From JBGTCY01 sp041748615 (GTDB lineage: Bacteria > Bacteroidota > Bacteroidia > Chitinophagales > CAIOSU01), in the NCBI GenBank assembly GCA_041748615.1, contig JBGTCY010000015.1, positions 1 to 64,000 of the forward strand: 64,000 nucleotides of DNA. The letters are read 5' to 3'. How positions within the stretch are numbered: position 1 is the stretch's first letter; the number at the start of each line of letters is the position of its first letter. Below the pieces are notes generated by a model that searched no databases, had not been told where the DNA came from, and saw only the letters and a program-made list of their open reading frames with translations. Both the position numbers and the translations under genes were made by a program. This document shows, piece after piece, positions 16,568 to 25,294 of the stretch.

Positions 16568-16817
16568 AAGCAGGCTTTTTATTCAAATCCAAACCGGCAA
16601 TACGCGGGAGTTTATGCCCCAGCTTCAAACCGACTAATATCCAGTCTTCGAGCGTGGAGTGTAACTCATCCTGACATTCACCGAGCGTTTTTCCGAATGC
16701 GATTACGCCTTTAAAGCCCGGAATTTTTCCCGAGAAAGTACCATCATCCAGTTTGTCGAAGATTGCTTTCTCCAACGCTTTTTGGATGTAATCACTCAAA
16801 ATGTATTTTGTCGCCAT
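16545..16817 (-). CDS. hicB: HicB-family antitoxin
   Basis: 90 residues. The partial RNase H-like fold is visible in DGTFSGKIPGFKGVIAFGKTLGECQDELHSTLEDWILVGLKLGHKLP, the standard HicB core. It lies upstream of hicA and overlaps it by 23 nt. HicB binds and inhibits HicA, and many HicB proteins bind their own promoter, but no clear C-terminal DNA-binding domain is present in this short form. The 52-nt gap to paaA is A/T rich (many T/A runs at 16818-16860) and might contain a promoter. Antitoxin-first order is the less common arrangement for Hic pairs. Confidence 0.82.
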   Translation of the reverse strand: MATKYILSDYIQKALEKAIFDKLDDGTFSGKIPGFKGVIAFGKTLGECQDELHSTLEDWILVGLKLGHKLPRIAGLDLNKKPAYEPLDSM

Positions 16818-16869
16818 ATTTACAAATTAAATTTTTATAAAAATAAATTTATCTGTCATTGAAACTCAT

Positions 16870-17859
16870 TTATGACAACGGTATTAAAAACTTCTCCCCC
16901 GGGTTCAGTAGCGCTTGGCGCACCCATCTGCCGTGTTCTTCCGCCCATTTGCGTACAGCAAGGCGTTCTTTATTGCACGGTCCGTTGCCATTAATGACCT
17001 GGAAAAATTCATCCCAGTCGGGGTCGGAAAATTCCCATTGTCCGGTGGCTTCGTTTTTCTTCAGGTTCGGGTCGGGAAACTCAATACCGACCTCGCGCAC
17101 TTTCGGTACATACGAGTCGAGAAACTGATTGCGCATGTTGTCGTTGGTATCCATCTTCACTTTCCATCGCATCAACTGCTCGGTATGCACCGACACCTTG
17201 TCGGGCGGTCCGAAAAAATGAATAATCGGACGGTACCAGCGGTTCACGGCATCCTGCAGCATGTCGCGCTGTTTTTTTGTGCCGGTGGCGAGATAGACAA
17301 ACGCCTCGTGTCCCTGTTTGAGGTGGAATGACTCTTCGTAGCAAATCCGTTCGAGCGCGCGGCAGTAGGGTCCGTAAGAGCCTTTCGCGTTAGCTAATTG
17401 GTTGACAATGGCAGCCGCGTCAATCAGGAAGCCGATGACGGTGATATCCGCCCACGTTTTCGCGGGATAATTGAACACGTTGGAATATTTTGACTTGCCG
17501 GTGAGTAAATCATTTGTCATCTGCTCGCGCGATTTGCCGAGCGTTTCGGCTGCGTTGTAGAGCAGGTGACCGTGCCCCACTTCGTCCTGCACCTTGGCAA
17601 TGAGGGCGAGCTTACGCTTGAGGCTGGGCGCACGCGTAATCCATGTGCCTTCGGGCAACGCGCCAATGATTTCCGAATGGGCGTGCTGCTCAATCATGCG
17701 AATCAGTTGTCTGCGATATTCGAAGGGCATCCAGTCGTGCGGTTCGATTTTTTCGCCCGCGTCAATCTTCGCCTGAAATTCCGCGAGCTTTTCAGGGTCT
17801 TCCTGCTGAGCGGGCTTTTTGCCTTTGGGTTCGTCTGAGATGGAAAGGTTGCCGTACAT
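16870..17859 (-). CDS. paaA: Phenylacetyl-CoA epoxidase catalytic subunit PaaA
   Basis: 329 residues, typical of PaaA. Diiron ligands appear in the ferritin-like helices: EQHAHSE (57-63), the E-x2-H in QDEVGHGH (E93, H96) and YEESFH (E176, H179). PaaA carries the diiron centre that epoxidises the ring of phenylacetyl-CoA; electrons come from PaaE, which is not in this window. It should be the first oxygenase gene of the operon, but a small membrane gene flanked by inverted heptads separates it from the tetR regulator. Confidence 0.95.
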   Translation of the reverse strand: MYGNLSISDEPKGKKPAQQEDPEKLAEFQAKIDAGEKIEPHDWMPFEYRRQLIRMIEQHAHSEIIGALPEGTWITRAPSLKRKLALIAKVQDEVGHGHLLYNAAETLGKSREQMTNDLLTGKSKYSNVFNYPAKTWADITVIGFLIDAAAIVNQLANAKGSYGPYCRALERICYEESFHLKQGHEAFVYLATGTKKQRDMLQDAVNRWYRPIIHFFGPPDKVSVHTEQLMRWKVKMDTNDNMRNQFLDSYVPKVREVGIEFPDPNLKKNEATGQWEFSDPDWDEFFQVINGNGPCNKERLAVRKWAEEHGRWVRQALLNPGEKFLIPLS

Positions 17860-17874
17860 TTCTTTTGTTTTTAA

Positions 17875-17909
17875 GTTGATAGCCTTTAGCTGTTAGCTGC
17901 AAGCTAAAG
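17875..17909. repeat. Heptad array, left arm flanking the small membrane gene
   Basis: Five units: GTTGATA, GCCTTTA, GCTGTTA, GCTGCAA, GCTAAAG. Positions 17881-17904 are the reverse complement of 18423-18446 with one mismatch in 24. Confidence 0.8.
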
Positions 17910-17960
17910 GGATTTATTTGATACTGAATTTAAAAATATAATTATATCATTTACTTAATG

Positions 17961-18377
17961 TCACAAATGTTTTTTTACTAAAATCAATCCAAACATCATT
18001 AGAAAAGCTACCATATACAATAATGAAGATAATTGGAAGAGCTTTACCGTTCGCAGGTACTTTGACCTGATTTCTATCGGCTCTATATTTCTAAATTCCG
18101 GATTAGTAAACCAACCATATTTAAACAAGCTATCAGGCTTAAGTATCTTTCCATTTAGAAATAACCATTTCACCTTATGTTTTTCAAATAATTCTAATTT
18201 ATTTTGTTTAATCAGCAACCCGAACTCATAGAAATTAACCAGAAATAAAATACCTAAAGGGAAACTTGTTATAATCAAAAATACCGGACCATATCCTTGA
18301 ATTTCATTTTCCCACAAAAACGTCCAAACAAGACCAATTAGGATTGATAAATAGAAATAGATAAATATGGTTCTCAT
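17961..18377 (-). CDS. Small predicted membrane protein, unknown function
   Basis: 138 residues if translation begins at the ATG at 18377 (MRTIFIYFYLS); an ATG 60 nt further upstream lies inside the heptad array and is less likely. Three or four hydrophobic helices are seen: about 3-21, 30-50 and 112-134, with a soluble basic loop (KHKVKWLFLNGKILKPD) between. I do not recognise a family. It is embedded between inverted heptad arrays and interrupts the expected tetR-paaA arrangement. The A/T-rich composition differs from the flanking paa genes, suggesting acquisition. Confidence 0.6.
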   Translation of the reverse strand: MRTIFIYFYLSILIGLVWTFLWENEIQGYGPVFLIITSFPLGILFLVNFYEFGLLIKQNKLELFEKHKVKWLFLNGKILKPDSLFKYGWFTNPEFRNIEPIEIRSKYLRTVKLFQLSSLLYMVAFLMMFGLILVKKHL

Positions 18378-18421
18378 GCAGTTAATATTTCTTATCGCTG
18401 ACATGCTACGAAATCCATTAA

Positions 18422-18456
18422 CGCTTGCAGCTAACAACTAAAGGCTAACAGCTATC
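18422..18456. repeat. Heptad array, right arm flanking the small membrane gene
   Basis: Five units: CGCTTGC, AGCTAAC, AACTAAA, GGCTAAC, AGCTATC. It is inverted relative to 17875-17909 and runs into the stop codon of the tetR gene. Confidence 0.8.
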
Positions 18457-19033
18457 CCATCCCCACCCCATTCAAAATAAAATCGCTCATCTTTTCTCCC
18501 ACCTCATGCGGGCGGACATTGCCGCTGAGGCGGTACCACGCGTGAATATCATTGATTACCGAAAAAATCATCCGCACGGTGAAAGCCACATCGCCCATCC
18601 TGAAATCGCCTGTGGTAATGCCATCCATCATCACATCATGAAAACCTTTTTCATAGCGCTCGCGCATCTCCACAAACCGTGTGAGTTCGGGTTCGGGCAG
18701 GTGGCGCCATTCGTTGAAAAACACGGCTGCCGCATCTAAATTTTGGATAATCACGTTCACATGTCCGGCTATCAGTTCTTTCAACTTGTCCACCGGATGC
18801 GACATGCCGTTGAGGATGGGTTCCTGGAATTCAAAAAACTCGTTGGCAATATGAAAACAGACGTGCGAGAGAATAGCCTCTTTCGAATCGAAGTGACTGT
18901 AAAGACTGGGCGGCTCGATGCCGACTTCTTTGGCAATATCCCGCATGGAGGTGGCGTAGTAGCCATGCTCCCTGAAGAGATTCTGCGCCACTTCAATGAT
19001 TTGTTCTTTGCGTTTAGATATAGTTGATGTCAT
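18452..19033 (-). CDS. TetR/AcrR-family regulator, probable paa repressor
   Basis: 193 residues. The N-terminal helix-turn-helix is clear: IIEVAQNLFREHGYYATSMRDIAKEVGIEPPSLYSHFDSKEAIL (about 12-55). The C-terminal ligand domain resembles TetR_C_33-type regulators seen beside paa genes. By position it probably represses the paa genes and is released by phenylacetyl-CoA, as PaaR proteins do; that ligand is inference. A near-perfect palindrome touches its start codon and overlaps its predicted promoter, pointing to autoregulation. No copy of that site is evident immediately before paaA. Confidence 0.85.
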   Translation of the reverse strand: MTSTISKRKEQIIEVAQNLFREHGYYATSMRDIAKEVGIEPPSLYSHFDSKEAILSHVCFHIANEFFEFQEPILNGMSHPVDKLKELIAGHVNVIIQNLDAAAVFFNEWRHLPEPELTRFVEMRERYEKGFHDVMMDGITTGDFRMGDVAFTVRMIFSVINDIHAWYRLSGNVRPHEVGEKMSDFILNGVGMG

Positions 19034-19056
19034 TAACCTAACGGGTGTTAGGCTAA
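19033..19056. promoter_or_regulatory. Candidate TetR operator
   Basis: TTAACCTAAC (19033-19042) and GTTAGGCTAA (19047-19056) form arms matching 9 of 10 around GGGT; the inner six pairs are perfect. The site abuts the tetR start codon and overlaps the -7 box. Confidence 0.6.
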
Positions 19057-19082
19057 GTTAGGAATAATCCTTAAAATGACAA
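19053..19082 (-). promoter_or_regulatory. Promoter of the tetR gene
   Basis: On the minus strand TTG (19080-19082), 19 nt, then TAACTTAG (19053-19060), one mismatch from TAnnTTTG. The expected start of transcription falls inside the palindrome, so the leader would be very short. Confidence 0.55.
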
Positions 19083-19247
19083 ACAAGGCAATTTTAGCGA
19101 TTTATGAATGTTCAGTGTTTTAAAATCGCCAGCCTTAATTTTCGATGGTGATTTGACGGCTGGCAGGGTTGGGATAGATTTGAATTATTGTTTGTTGTTT
19201 TGAATCCATGAAATAAATAGGTGGCTCTCCTGACTTCAGCGGTACAT

Positions 19248-19675
19248 TTATATCAAGAAAGAGAAAGGGTAAGGCATTTTCGATTGCTCCTGGATATTTT
19301 CCATTTCATCACACTCTATCAAAGCGCCTAATTTTTCGGGTTTATGGGAGACTAACACCCTTAATGTCTTATGCCGCCAATCAAAACTGGTCTGGATACT
19401 AATCCCTATTTCTTTAGCCATCTTCTCATCCCCTGTTTCATGCATTGCAGGTAATGTTGCCATTTCTCTTTTTTCTGGATGTCCCATAATGGTTTACCGG
19501 TAGTTTCGCTGTACCATTTGCTACAATCCTTGCATAGATACATTTGAACACCTTTCTGTTTTCTTCGCTTGTAAATATTTGAACTGTTGCAATGAGGACA
19601 CTCTTTTCTGTGCGAGGATTCGCCTATCTCTTTCTGCACCTCGTTTAAAACAGGATTAGTTCCTTCGTTCATCAA
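19248..19675 (-). pseudogene. IS1595-type transposase remnant (frameshifted, truncated)
   Basis: The first frame (from 19675) has a four-cysteine zinc ribbon, CPHCNSSNIYKRR...YLCKDC, followed by SETTGKPLWDIQKKEKW, typical of the N-terminus of IS1595/ISXO2-like transposases. Near 19420-19430 the reading shifts frame and continues as EKMAKEIGISIQTSFDWRHKTLRVL. It stops shortly after ALIECDE, just where the catalytic DDE domain should begin; the rest is missing. No clear terminal inverted repeats were found. A dead fragment lying between the tetR gene and surface locus 1. Nothing further is recognisable in 19676-19855 except the adhesin leader. Confidence 0.7.
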
Positions 19676-19855
19676 TAAAAGCGGAGATAAAACGGCTTGC
19701 GTTCGGCCAAAAACTGTTCGAGTATATTATGGTTTTACATGTAGCGAAGCCAAATGATTACTCTGCTATCCTCTAAAAAATATTTTTGACTATGTGTTAT
19801 GATTTTGTGAAATTTCATTATCTTTAGTGCTCCCATCTGACTTCAAATTCACACA

Positions 19856-22800
19856 ATGTGTAGATATCTTTTTGTTTTTTTATGGATTGCTTTAATTGCA
19901 ATCTCATCAAAGGTTTATGGCTCCCACGCGATGGGTACAGATATTACCTATGAATGTGTGGGACCTAATCAATACCGAATTACGCTTTCATTTTACCGCG
20001 ACTGTTCGGGCATCCCTGCTCCCGCGTCAATGATTGTCAATTATTTTGCTCCTTCCTGCGGGATAAGTCAGGGTTCTTACTCCGTCTCTTTAGCCAGTCA
20101 AACAACGATTGAAGTATCTCCGCTCTGTCCTGCTCAAATTAACCAAAGCCGCTGCAACGGAGGCACGCTTCCGGGAGTTCAGCAAGTGATTTATTCGGGC
20201 ATCATCACTTTACCGGCTCAATGTTCAGAATGGGTAGTCAGCTATGCGGAGTGTTGCAGAAACACAGCCAACAATATTCAGAATGCTCAGAGTTATGATT
20301 TATTCGCTTATGCAACCATCAATAACACCGGAGGGTTGTGTGACAACTCTCCCGTATTCACCACATTGCCGGTTCCCTTTGTTTGCGCCAATGTACCTTT
20401 CTACTATAATCATGGGGCTGTTGATATTGATGGTGATTCTTTAGTGTATGAATTGATTCAGCCTTTGGGAAGTTATACTAATCCTGTTCCTTACGCGGGT
20501 ACATATGGAGTAAATAATCCGCTTTCCACTACTGCTGCCGGTGCGTTTGCTTTTGATTCATTGACAGGTCAAATGTCATTTACGCCTGATATTCAGCAGG
20601 TGGCGGTGATTACCATCAGGGTGCTGGCTTACCGAAACGGAGTTTTGGTCGGCAGCACGATGCGCGATATTCAAGTTGTTGTGTTGCCGACTAATCTCTG
20701 CGCCAATCAACCTCCGGATATTAGCCCGATTACCAATATTTCCGGAGGCGGATTTATCAATGGCAGCACGATTCAGATGTGTCCGAATTCTCCATTAACT
20801 TTTGATGTGACCGTTACGGATGCAGGTGGGGATAATGTAAATATGTCATCGAATGCAACATCAGCGATTCCCGGTTCAACTTTTAGTGTCATGGGTTCAG
20901 GAGCAACCGTTACGGGAAGATTTACCTGGGTGCCAACGGTTGCAGACACCGGGTTTCATCCTTTCCAGATTACCTACTCTGATGACGGGTGTCCTGTTTC
21001 AACGCCACAAACTGTAACATTTGTAATTTATGTGTTTGACAGGGTGGAGGCAGGTGGCGACCAGGTTTTTTGTGGGTTGCCGCTTCAACTGAATGCGATT
21101 GGGGGGTCTTTCTTTAACTGGACACCGATAGCGGGATTATCCAACCCCAATATCAATAATCCTTTAGCTTCGCCTTCCGTTTCAACAATGTATTATGTCA
21201 CCAGCGATTGCGGTGTTGACTCTGTTTTCGTAGATGTGCAGCCGCCTTACACCTTAAATGCCGGAAATGATACTTCCATTTGTTTAAATTCCTTAGTTCA
21301 ATTAAATCCAACGGTCAGCCATCCGTCTTATGGTCCGTTCATTTACTTATGGTCACCGGGCACCGGTTTATCAGGCATTCAGATTGCTAACCCGATTGCC
21401 AGCCCGCCCGCAACCACAACTTATACCCTGACAGCAATTTCGGCTCAAGGTTGTATCAGAAGAGATACGATTACCATCAATATCGCAGGGGTGGCGCCCA
21501 ATGTAACGGCATCAGCCGACCCTGTCACTGTTTGCCCGGGCGGATTTACTCAACTCAACCTGAGCACATCCCCAACCAGTTGCGGCATCAGCGCTTTTCC
21601 TTGTAATACTCCACCCGAAATTTTTACTGCAGGTACAGGAACCCTCATGACGGGAACAGGCACTCCCTACGAAGGATTCTGGCATGACGGCAGGGTGCAG
21701 TACCTCTACAGAGCATCAGAATTAAATGCATTGGGAATTTCAGGTGGTACGCTAACTCAAATTGCGTTTAACATCGGAGATAAAGCAAGTTCACAGCCGT
21801 ATAATAATTTTACAATCAAAGTCGGCTGTACCAATTTGAATGTGATAACCGGATTTGTAACCACGGGGATGAGCACAGTTTTTGGTCCGGCATCATACTT
21901 AACTACCTCCGGATGGAACACACATACTTTCACGAATCCTTATGACTGGGATGGAACATCAAATTTGCTTGTAGAAGTTTGTTTTGATAATAACAGTTTC
22001 ACACAGGATGATGACGTTTACTACACAAACACTTCATTTCAATCTGTCGCATATACTTTTACGGACGGAGCTGTAGGCTGTAATTTAACTTCTTCCACCA
22101 TTTCCAGTAACAGACCAAACACGAGATTCAGCGTATGTAAGCAAACTGTGAACAATGCAATCATTACCTGGAATCCATCAACAGGTTTGAACAACCCGGC
22201 TTCACCTAACCCTGTTGCGCAGGTTTTTGGCACAACTACATTTATTGCCAGCGTAAACCAGGGCGGATGTGAAGGACAGGGATTCGTTACAGTGAATGTG
22301 GACACCACCGTGCGTGTTGAAGCGTTTGGAGATACCAGCTTATGCCAGCAAATTCCGGTTCAGTTAAGCGCCAATGCTATCGGAACACCTTCGCCAATTC
22401 AATTAGCCTGTGGTATCAATGGCACGCCTGTATCAACACCGATGATTTATAGTGTTGCCGGAGGTACCGGAGTTACTGCAAATCCAACGCCTTTTAGTGG
22501 AAATTTTCATGATGGAAGAATGCAAATATTATTCAGGAAAGCGGAACTCAACGCTACCGGAATGGAAAGAGGAATTATCACCAATCTGGCATTTGAAGTC
22601 GCTTTTAAAAACACTAACCTGCCCTTTAATGGATTTACGATTAAAATGGGATGCACGGCATTAGATGTGTTAGACAATTCTTTTGCTCCAAATCTTGACA
22701 TTGTTTTTAATCCAAAAAGTGTAAGTACTGTTGTGGGCTGGAACACGTTCAATTTTGATAATCCTTATGATTGGGATGGTTTTTCTAACCTCATTTTTGA

Positions 22801-25267
22801 AATTTGTTTTGACAACAATAATTTCATTCTGGATGATATAATTTCATTTACTCCAACCGCATACCGTTCGGTAAATCATGCATCGGCAGACTGGACGGCA
22901 GGATGTATTCTCACGACTCCAACAGGTTCATCTAATCGTCCCAATGTGCGGTTAAGCGTGAGTCCTCCACCACCCGGAGTGTTTACTTACTCCTGGTCAC
23001 CTGCAACCGGACTTTCAGACCTCAATAGTCAGTTCCCGATTTCAAATGCCACCACGACCACAACTTATGTGGTGACTGTGACGGATGGAATCTGCATCGC
23101 TGCGGACAGCGTGACTATTAATTACTATACCGGCTATAATGTGAATCTTTTTGGAAGCAATGTGGGCTGTGATGGTGCAGCGGACGGAAATATCGTTTCA
23201 TTGCCCAATGGAGGCGTGGCTCCCTATGATTTTGAATGGAGCACGGGGAAGATTGTGAATGATGTTTTAAGTGATACGATATATAACCTTCCCCCCGGAG
23301 TTTATAGTGTAACATTAACCGACAACAACGGATGTAATGCTGACGGCAGTATTACGCTGACGGTTCCGCCACCGCTCAGCATCAGCATCGCACAAACCGA
23401 TGTAAGTTGTGCGGGAGAGGCGGATGGAACAGCATTGGTCACAGGAACCGGTGGAACGATTCCCTACAATTATTTATGGAGCAATACCGATACTTCCCAA
23501 CAAGTCACACAATTGATTGCCGGAAATTACCAGGTCATCCTCACTGATGCCAGTGGATGTTCCATTACTGACGGAATCACGATTATAGAACCGGCAGTTA
23601 TCACCGCTGTCATTGATGTCACCAATGTATCCTGCTTTAAATATACTGATGGCAGCGCGACTGCAATCCCGGGCGGGGGGACTTCTCCTTTTACATTTTC
23701 ATGGAGTGACAATGACAATCAGACACAGGCATCCGCGAACAATCTTCCTGCCGGCAATTACTCAGTGACAATTACGGACAGCAGAAATTGCTTTATCACC
23801 GAACAAGCCATCATCACTGAGCCTGATAGTTTTGGAATTATTGTATCAACGATTGATGTCAGTTGTTTTAACGGAACCGATGGCAGCGCAAGCGCATCAG
23901 TCATGGGTGACATCGTGAATTATATTTTTACCTGGAACACCGCTCCTCCGAGAATTGGTGCAACTACTTCTGGATTGCCTGCCGGACAAATTGTATTATC
24001 TGTTGCCGATACTTCCGGTTGTATCATCAACTCAACGCTTACTATTGGCGAGCCGTCTCAAATTGTTTTATCATCTTCGGCAACGGACGCATTGTGTTTT
24101 GGCGCATCGGATGGAACTGCAACTGTCACTATTATTTCCGGTGGTACCGCGCCATTTCAATATGAATGGAGTAACCTGATGCCAGGGAACTCCATCACGG
24201 GATTAAGTGCCGCTGTTTATGATGTCACCGTAGAAGATGTGAACGGATGCATAGAAGTGGATACGGTTGAAGTAAATGAACCTGCCGCTCTTGCTATTGT
24301 CTCAACATCATTGGATGTATCCTGCAACGGTTTAAATGACGGAAGCGCGCAAGTGGATGTAACGGGAGGAACTCCATCCTATTCCTATCAGTGGAATCTG
24401 CCGGGAGTTTCCGGGAATGCTGTCAGCGCTTTGCAATCCGGTGATTACAGCGTTACAATCACTGACCAAAATAATTGTGTTGATTCAACTTCTTTTACCA
24501 TCATTGAGCCTTCGGCTATTGTCATCACCAATGTCGAAATTACCCGTCCGTGCGCAGGAGCGTCAACCGGTGTAATCACATTGACAGCAAGTGGCGGCAC
24601 TCCTGTTTATTATTATTCAATCAATGGAACAGATGCAGCGTCATCACCGCTTTTCACCGGACTGGAGGAAGGTACTTACAGGATTGAATTAACTGATGAC
24701 AGGGGATGTGATGCGGACACCACAGTTTCTTTAATAGCGTTTGATACGGTTTCCGTTTCTTTTAACCCGGAATCAGTGCAGATAAATTTAGGACAGGAAA
24801 CACAGCTTGACCCGATTATCAGTCCGGCAAATCAAGTTTACAGTTTTTCATGGGAACCGGCTACCGGATTAAGTTGTACGGATTGTCCCAACCCGATAGC
24901 TTCTCCTGTCATCACCACGCCCTATGAATTGACGGTTTTTGATGAAAATAATTGTCCATTCTCAGAGAAAGTGATAGTTGAAGTTGCGAATGATTTGATT
25001 GTTTTAGTGCCAAACGCATTTTCTCCAAACGGTGATGGCGTGAATGACTTTTTGTATGTTTATGGAGTTTCTATCGCATCAGTAAATTTCAGGATTTTCA
25101 ACCGTTGGGGAGAAAAGGTTTTTGAAACAAACAATCCGGGCGAGGGATGGGATGGTACGTATCGCGGAAAAAAATTAGCTTCTGACGTGTATGTTTACTA
25201 TGTTGAAGCTATATTTGAAGACGGACAGGAAAAACAAATCAAAGGCAGTGTAACAATTTATAAATAA
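19856..25267 (+). CDS. Giant SprB-repeat adhesin with T9SS type B C-terminal domain
   Basis: 1803 residues with a signal peptide (about 1-22). Residues about 23-280 form an N-terminal domain shared with the 43322 adhesin (SHAMGTDITYEC...FYRDC). Ig/cadherin-like and PKD-like segments follow. A ~170-residue module occurs twice (about 590-760 and 855-1040; both have FHDGR or WHDGR and NPYDWDG). Seven SprB-type repeats (DVSCxGxxDGSA pattern) span about 1095-1632. The end, VPNAFSPNGDGVNDFLYVYG...NRWGEKVFE...GWDGTYRGK, is the gliding-motility CHU_C domain that directs T9SS type B export. It begins a block with two PorP/SprF genes and an OmpA protein, the expected partners. Probable cell-surface adhesin. 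Confidence 0.9.
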   Translation: MCRYLFVFLWIALIAISSKVYGSHAMGTDITYECVGPNQYRITLSFYRDCSGIPAPASMIVNYFAPSCGISQGSYSVSLASQTTIEVSPLCPAQINQSRCNGGTLPGVQQVIYSGIITLPAQCSEWVVSYAECCRNTANNIQNAQSYDLFAYATINNTGGLCDNSPVFTTLPVPFVCANVPFYYNHGAVDIDGDSLVYELIQPLGSYTNPVPYAGTYGVNNPLSTTAAGAFAFDSLTGQMSFTPDIQQVAVITIRVLAYRNGVLVGSTMRDIQVVVLPTNLCANQPPDISPITNISGGGFINGSTIQMCPNSPLTFDVTVTDAGGDNVNMSSNATSAIPGSTFSVMGSGATVTGRFTWVPTVADTGFHPFQITYSDDGCPVSTPQTVTFVIYVFDRVEAGGDQVFCGLPLQLNAIGGSFFNWTPIAGLSNPNINNPLASPSVSTMYYVTSDCGVDSVFVDVQPPYTLNAGNDTSICLNSLVQLNPTVSHPSYGPFIYLWSPGTGLSGIQIANPIASPPATTTYTLTAISAQGCIRRDTITINIAGVAPNVTASADPVTVCPGGFTQLNLSTSPTSCGISAFPCNTPPEIFTAGTGTLMTGTGTPYEGFWHDGRVQYLYRASELNALGISGGTLTQIAFNIGDKASSQPYNNFTIKVGCTNLNVITGFVTTGMSTVFGPASYLTTSGWNTHTFTNPYDWDGTSNLLVEVCFDNNSFTQDDDVYYTNTSFQSVAYTFTDGAVGCNLTSSTISSNRPNTRFSVCKQTVNNAIITWNPSTGLNNPASPNPVAQVFGTTTFIASVNQGGCEGQGFVTVNVDTTVRVEAFGDTSLCQQIPVQLSANAIGTPSPIQLACGINGTPVSTPMIYSVAGGTGVTANPTPFSGNFHDGRMQILFRKAELNATGMERGIITNLAFEVAFKNTNLPFNGFTIKMGCTALDVLDNSFAPNLDIVFNPKSVSTVVGWNTFNFDNPYDWDGFSNLIFEICFDNNNFILDDIISFTPTAYRSVNHASADWTAGCILTTPTGSSNRPNVRLSVSPPPPGVFTYSWSPATGLSDLNSQFPISNATTTTTYVVTVTDGICIAADSVTINYYTGYNVNLFGSNVGCDGAADGNIVSLPNGGVAPYDFEWSTGKIVNDVLSDTIYNLPPGVYSVTLTDNNGCNADGSITLTVPPPLSISIAQTDVSCAGEADGTALVTGTGGTIPYNYLWSNTDTSQQVTQLIAGNYQVILTDASGCSITDGITIIEPAVITAVIDVTNVSCFKYTDGSATAIPGGGTSPFTFSWSDNDNQTQASANNLPAGNYSVTITDSRNCFITEQAIITEPDSFGIIVSTIDVSCFNGTDGSASASVMGDIVNYIFTWNTAPPRIGATTSGLPAGQIVLSVADTSGCIINSTLTIGEPSQIVLSSSATDALCFGASDGTATVTIISGGTAPFQYEWSNLMPGNSITGLSAAVYDVTVEDVNGCIEVDTVEVNEPAALAIVSTSLDVSCNGLNDGSAQVDVTGGTPSYSYQWNLPGVSGNAVSALQSGDYSVTITDQNNCVDSTSFTIIEPSAIVITNVEITRPCAGASTGVITLTASGGTPVYYYSINGTDAASSPLFTGLEEGTYRIELTDDRGCDADTTVSLIAFDTVSVSFNPESVQINLGQETQLDPIISPANQVYSFSWEPATGLSCTDCPNPIASPVITTPYELTVFDENNCPFSEKVIVEVANDLIVLVPNAFSPNGDGVNDFLYVYGVSIASVNFRIFNRWGEKVFETNNPGEGWDGTYRGKKLASDVYVYYVEAIFEDGQEKQIKGSVTIYK

Positions 25268-25294
25268 GCGAAAAAACCCTTTATATTTGGTATC

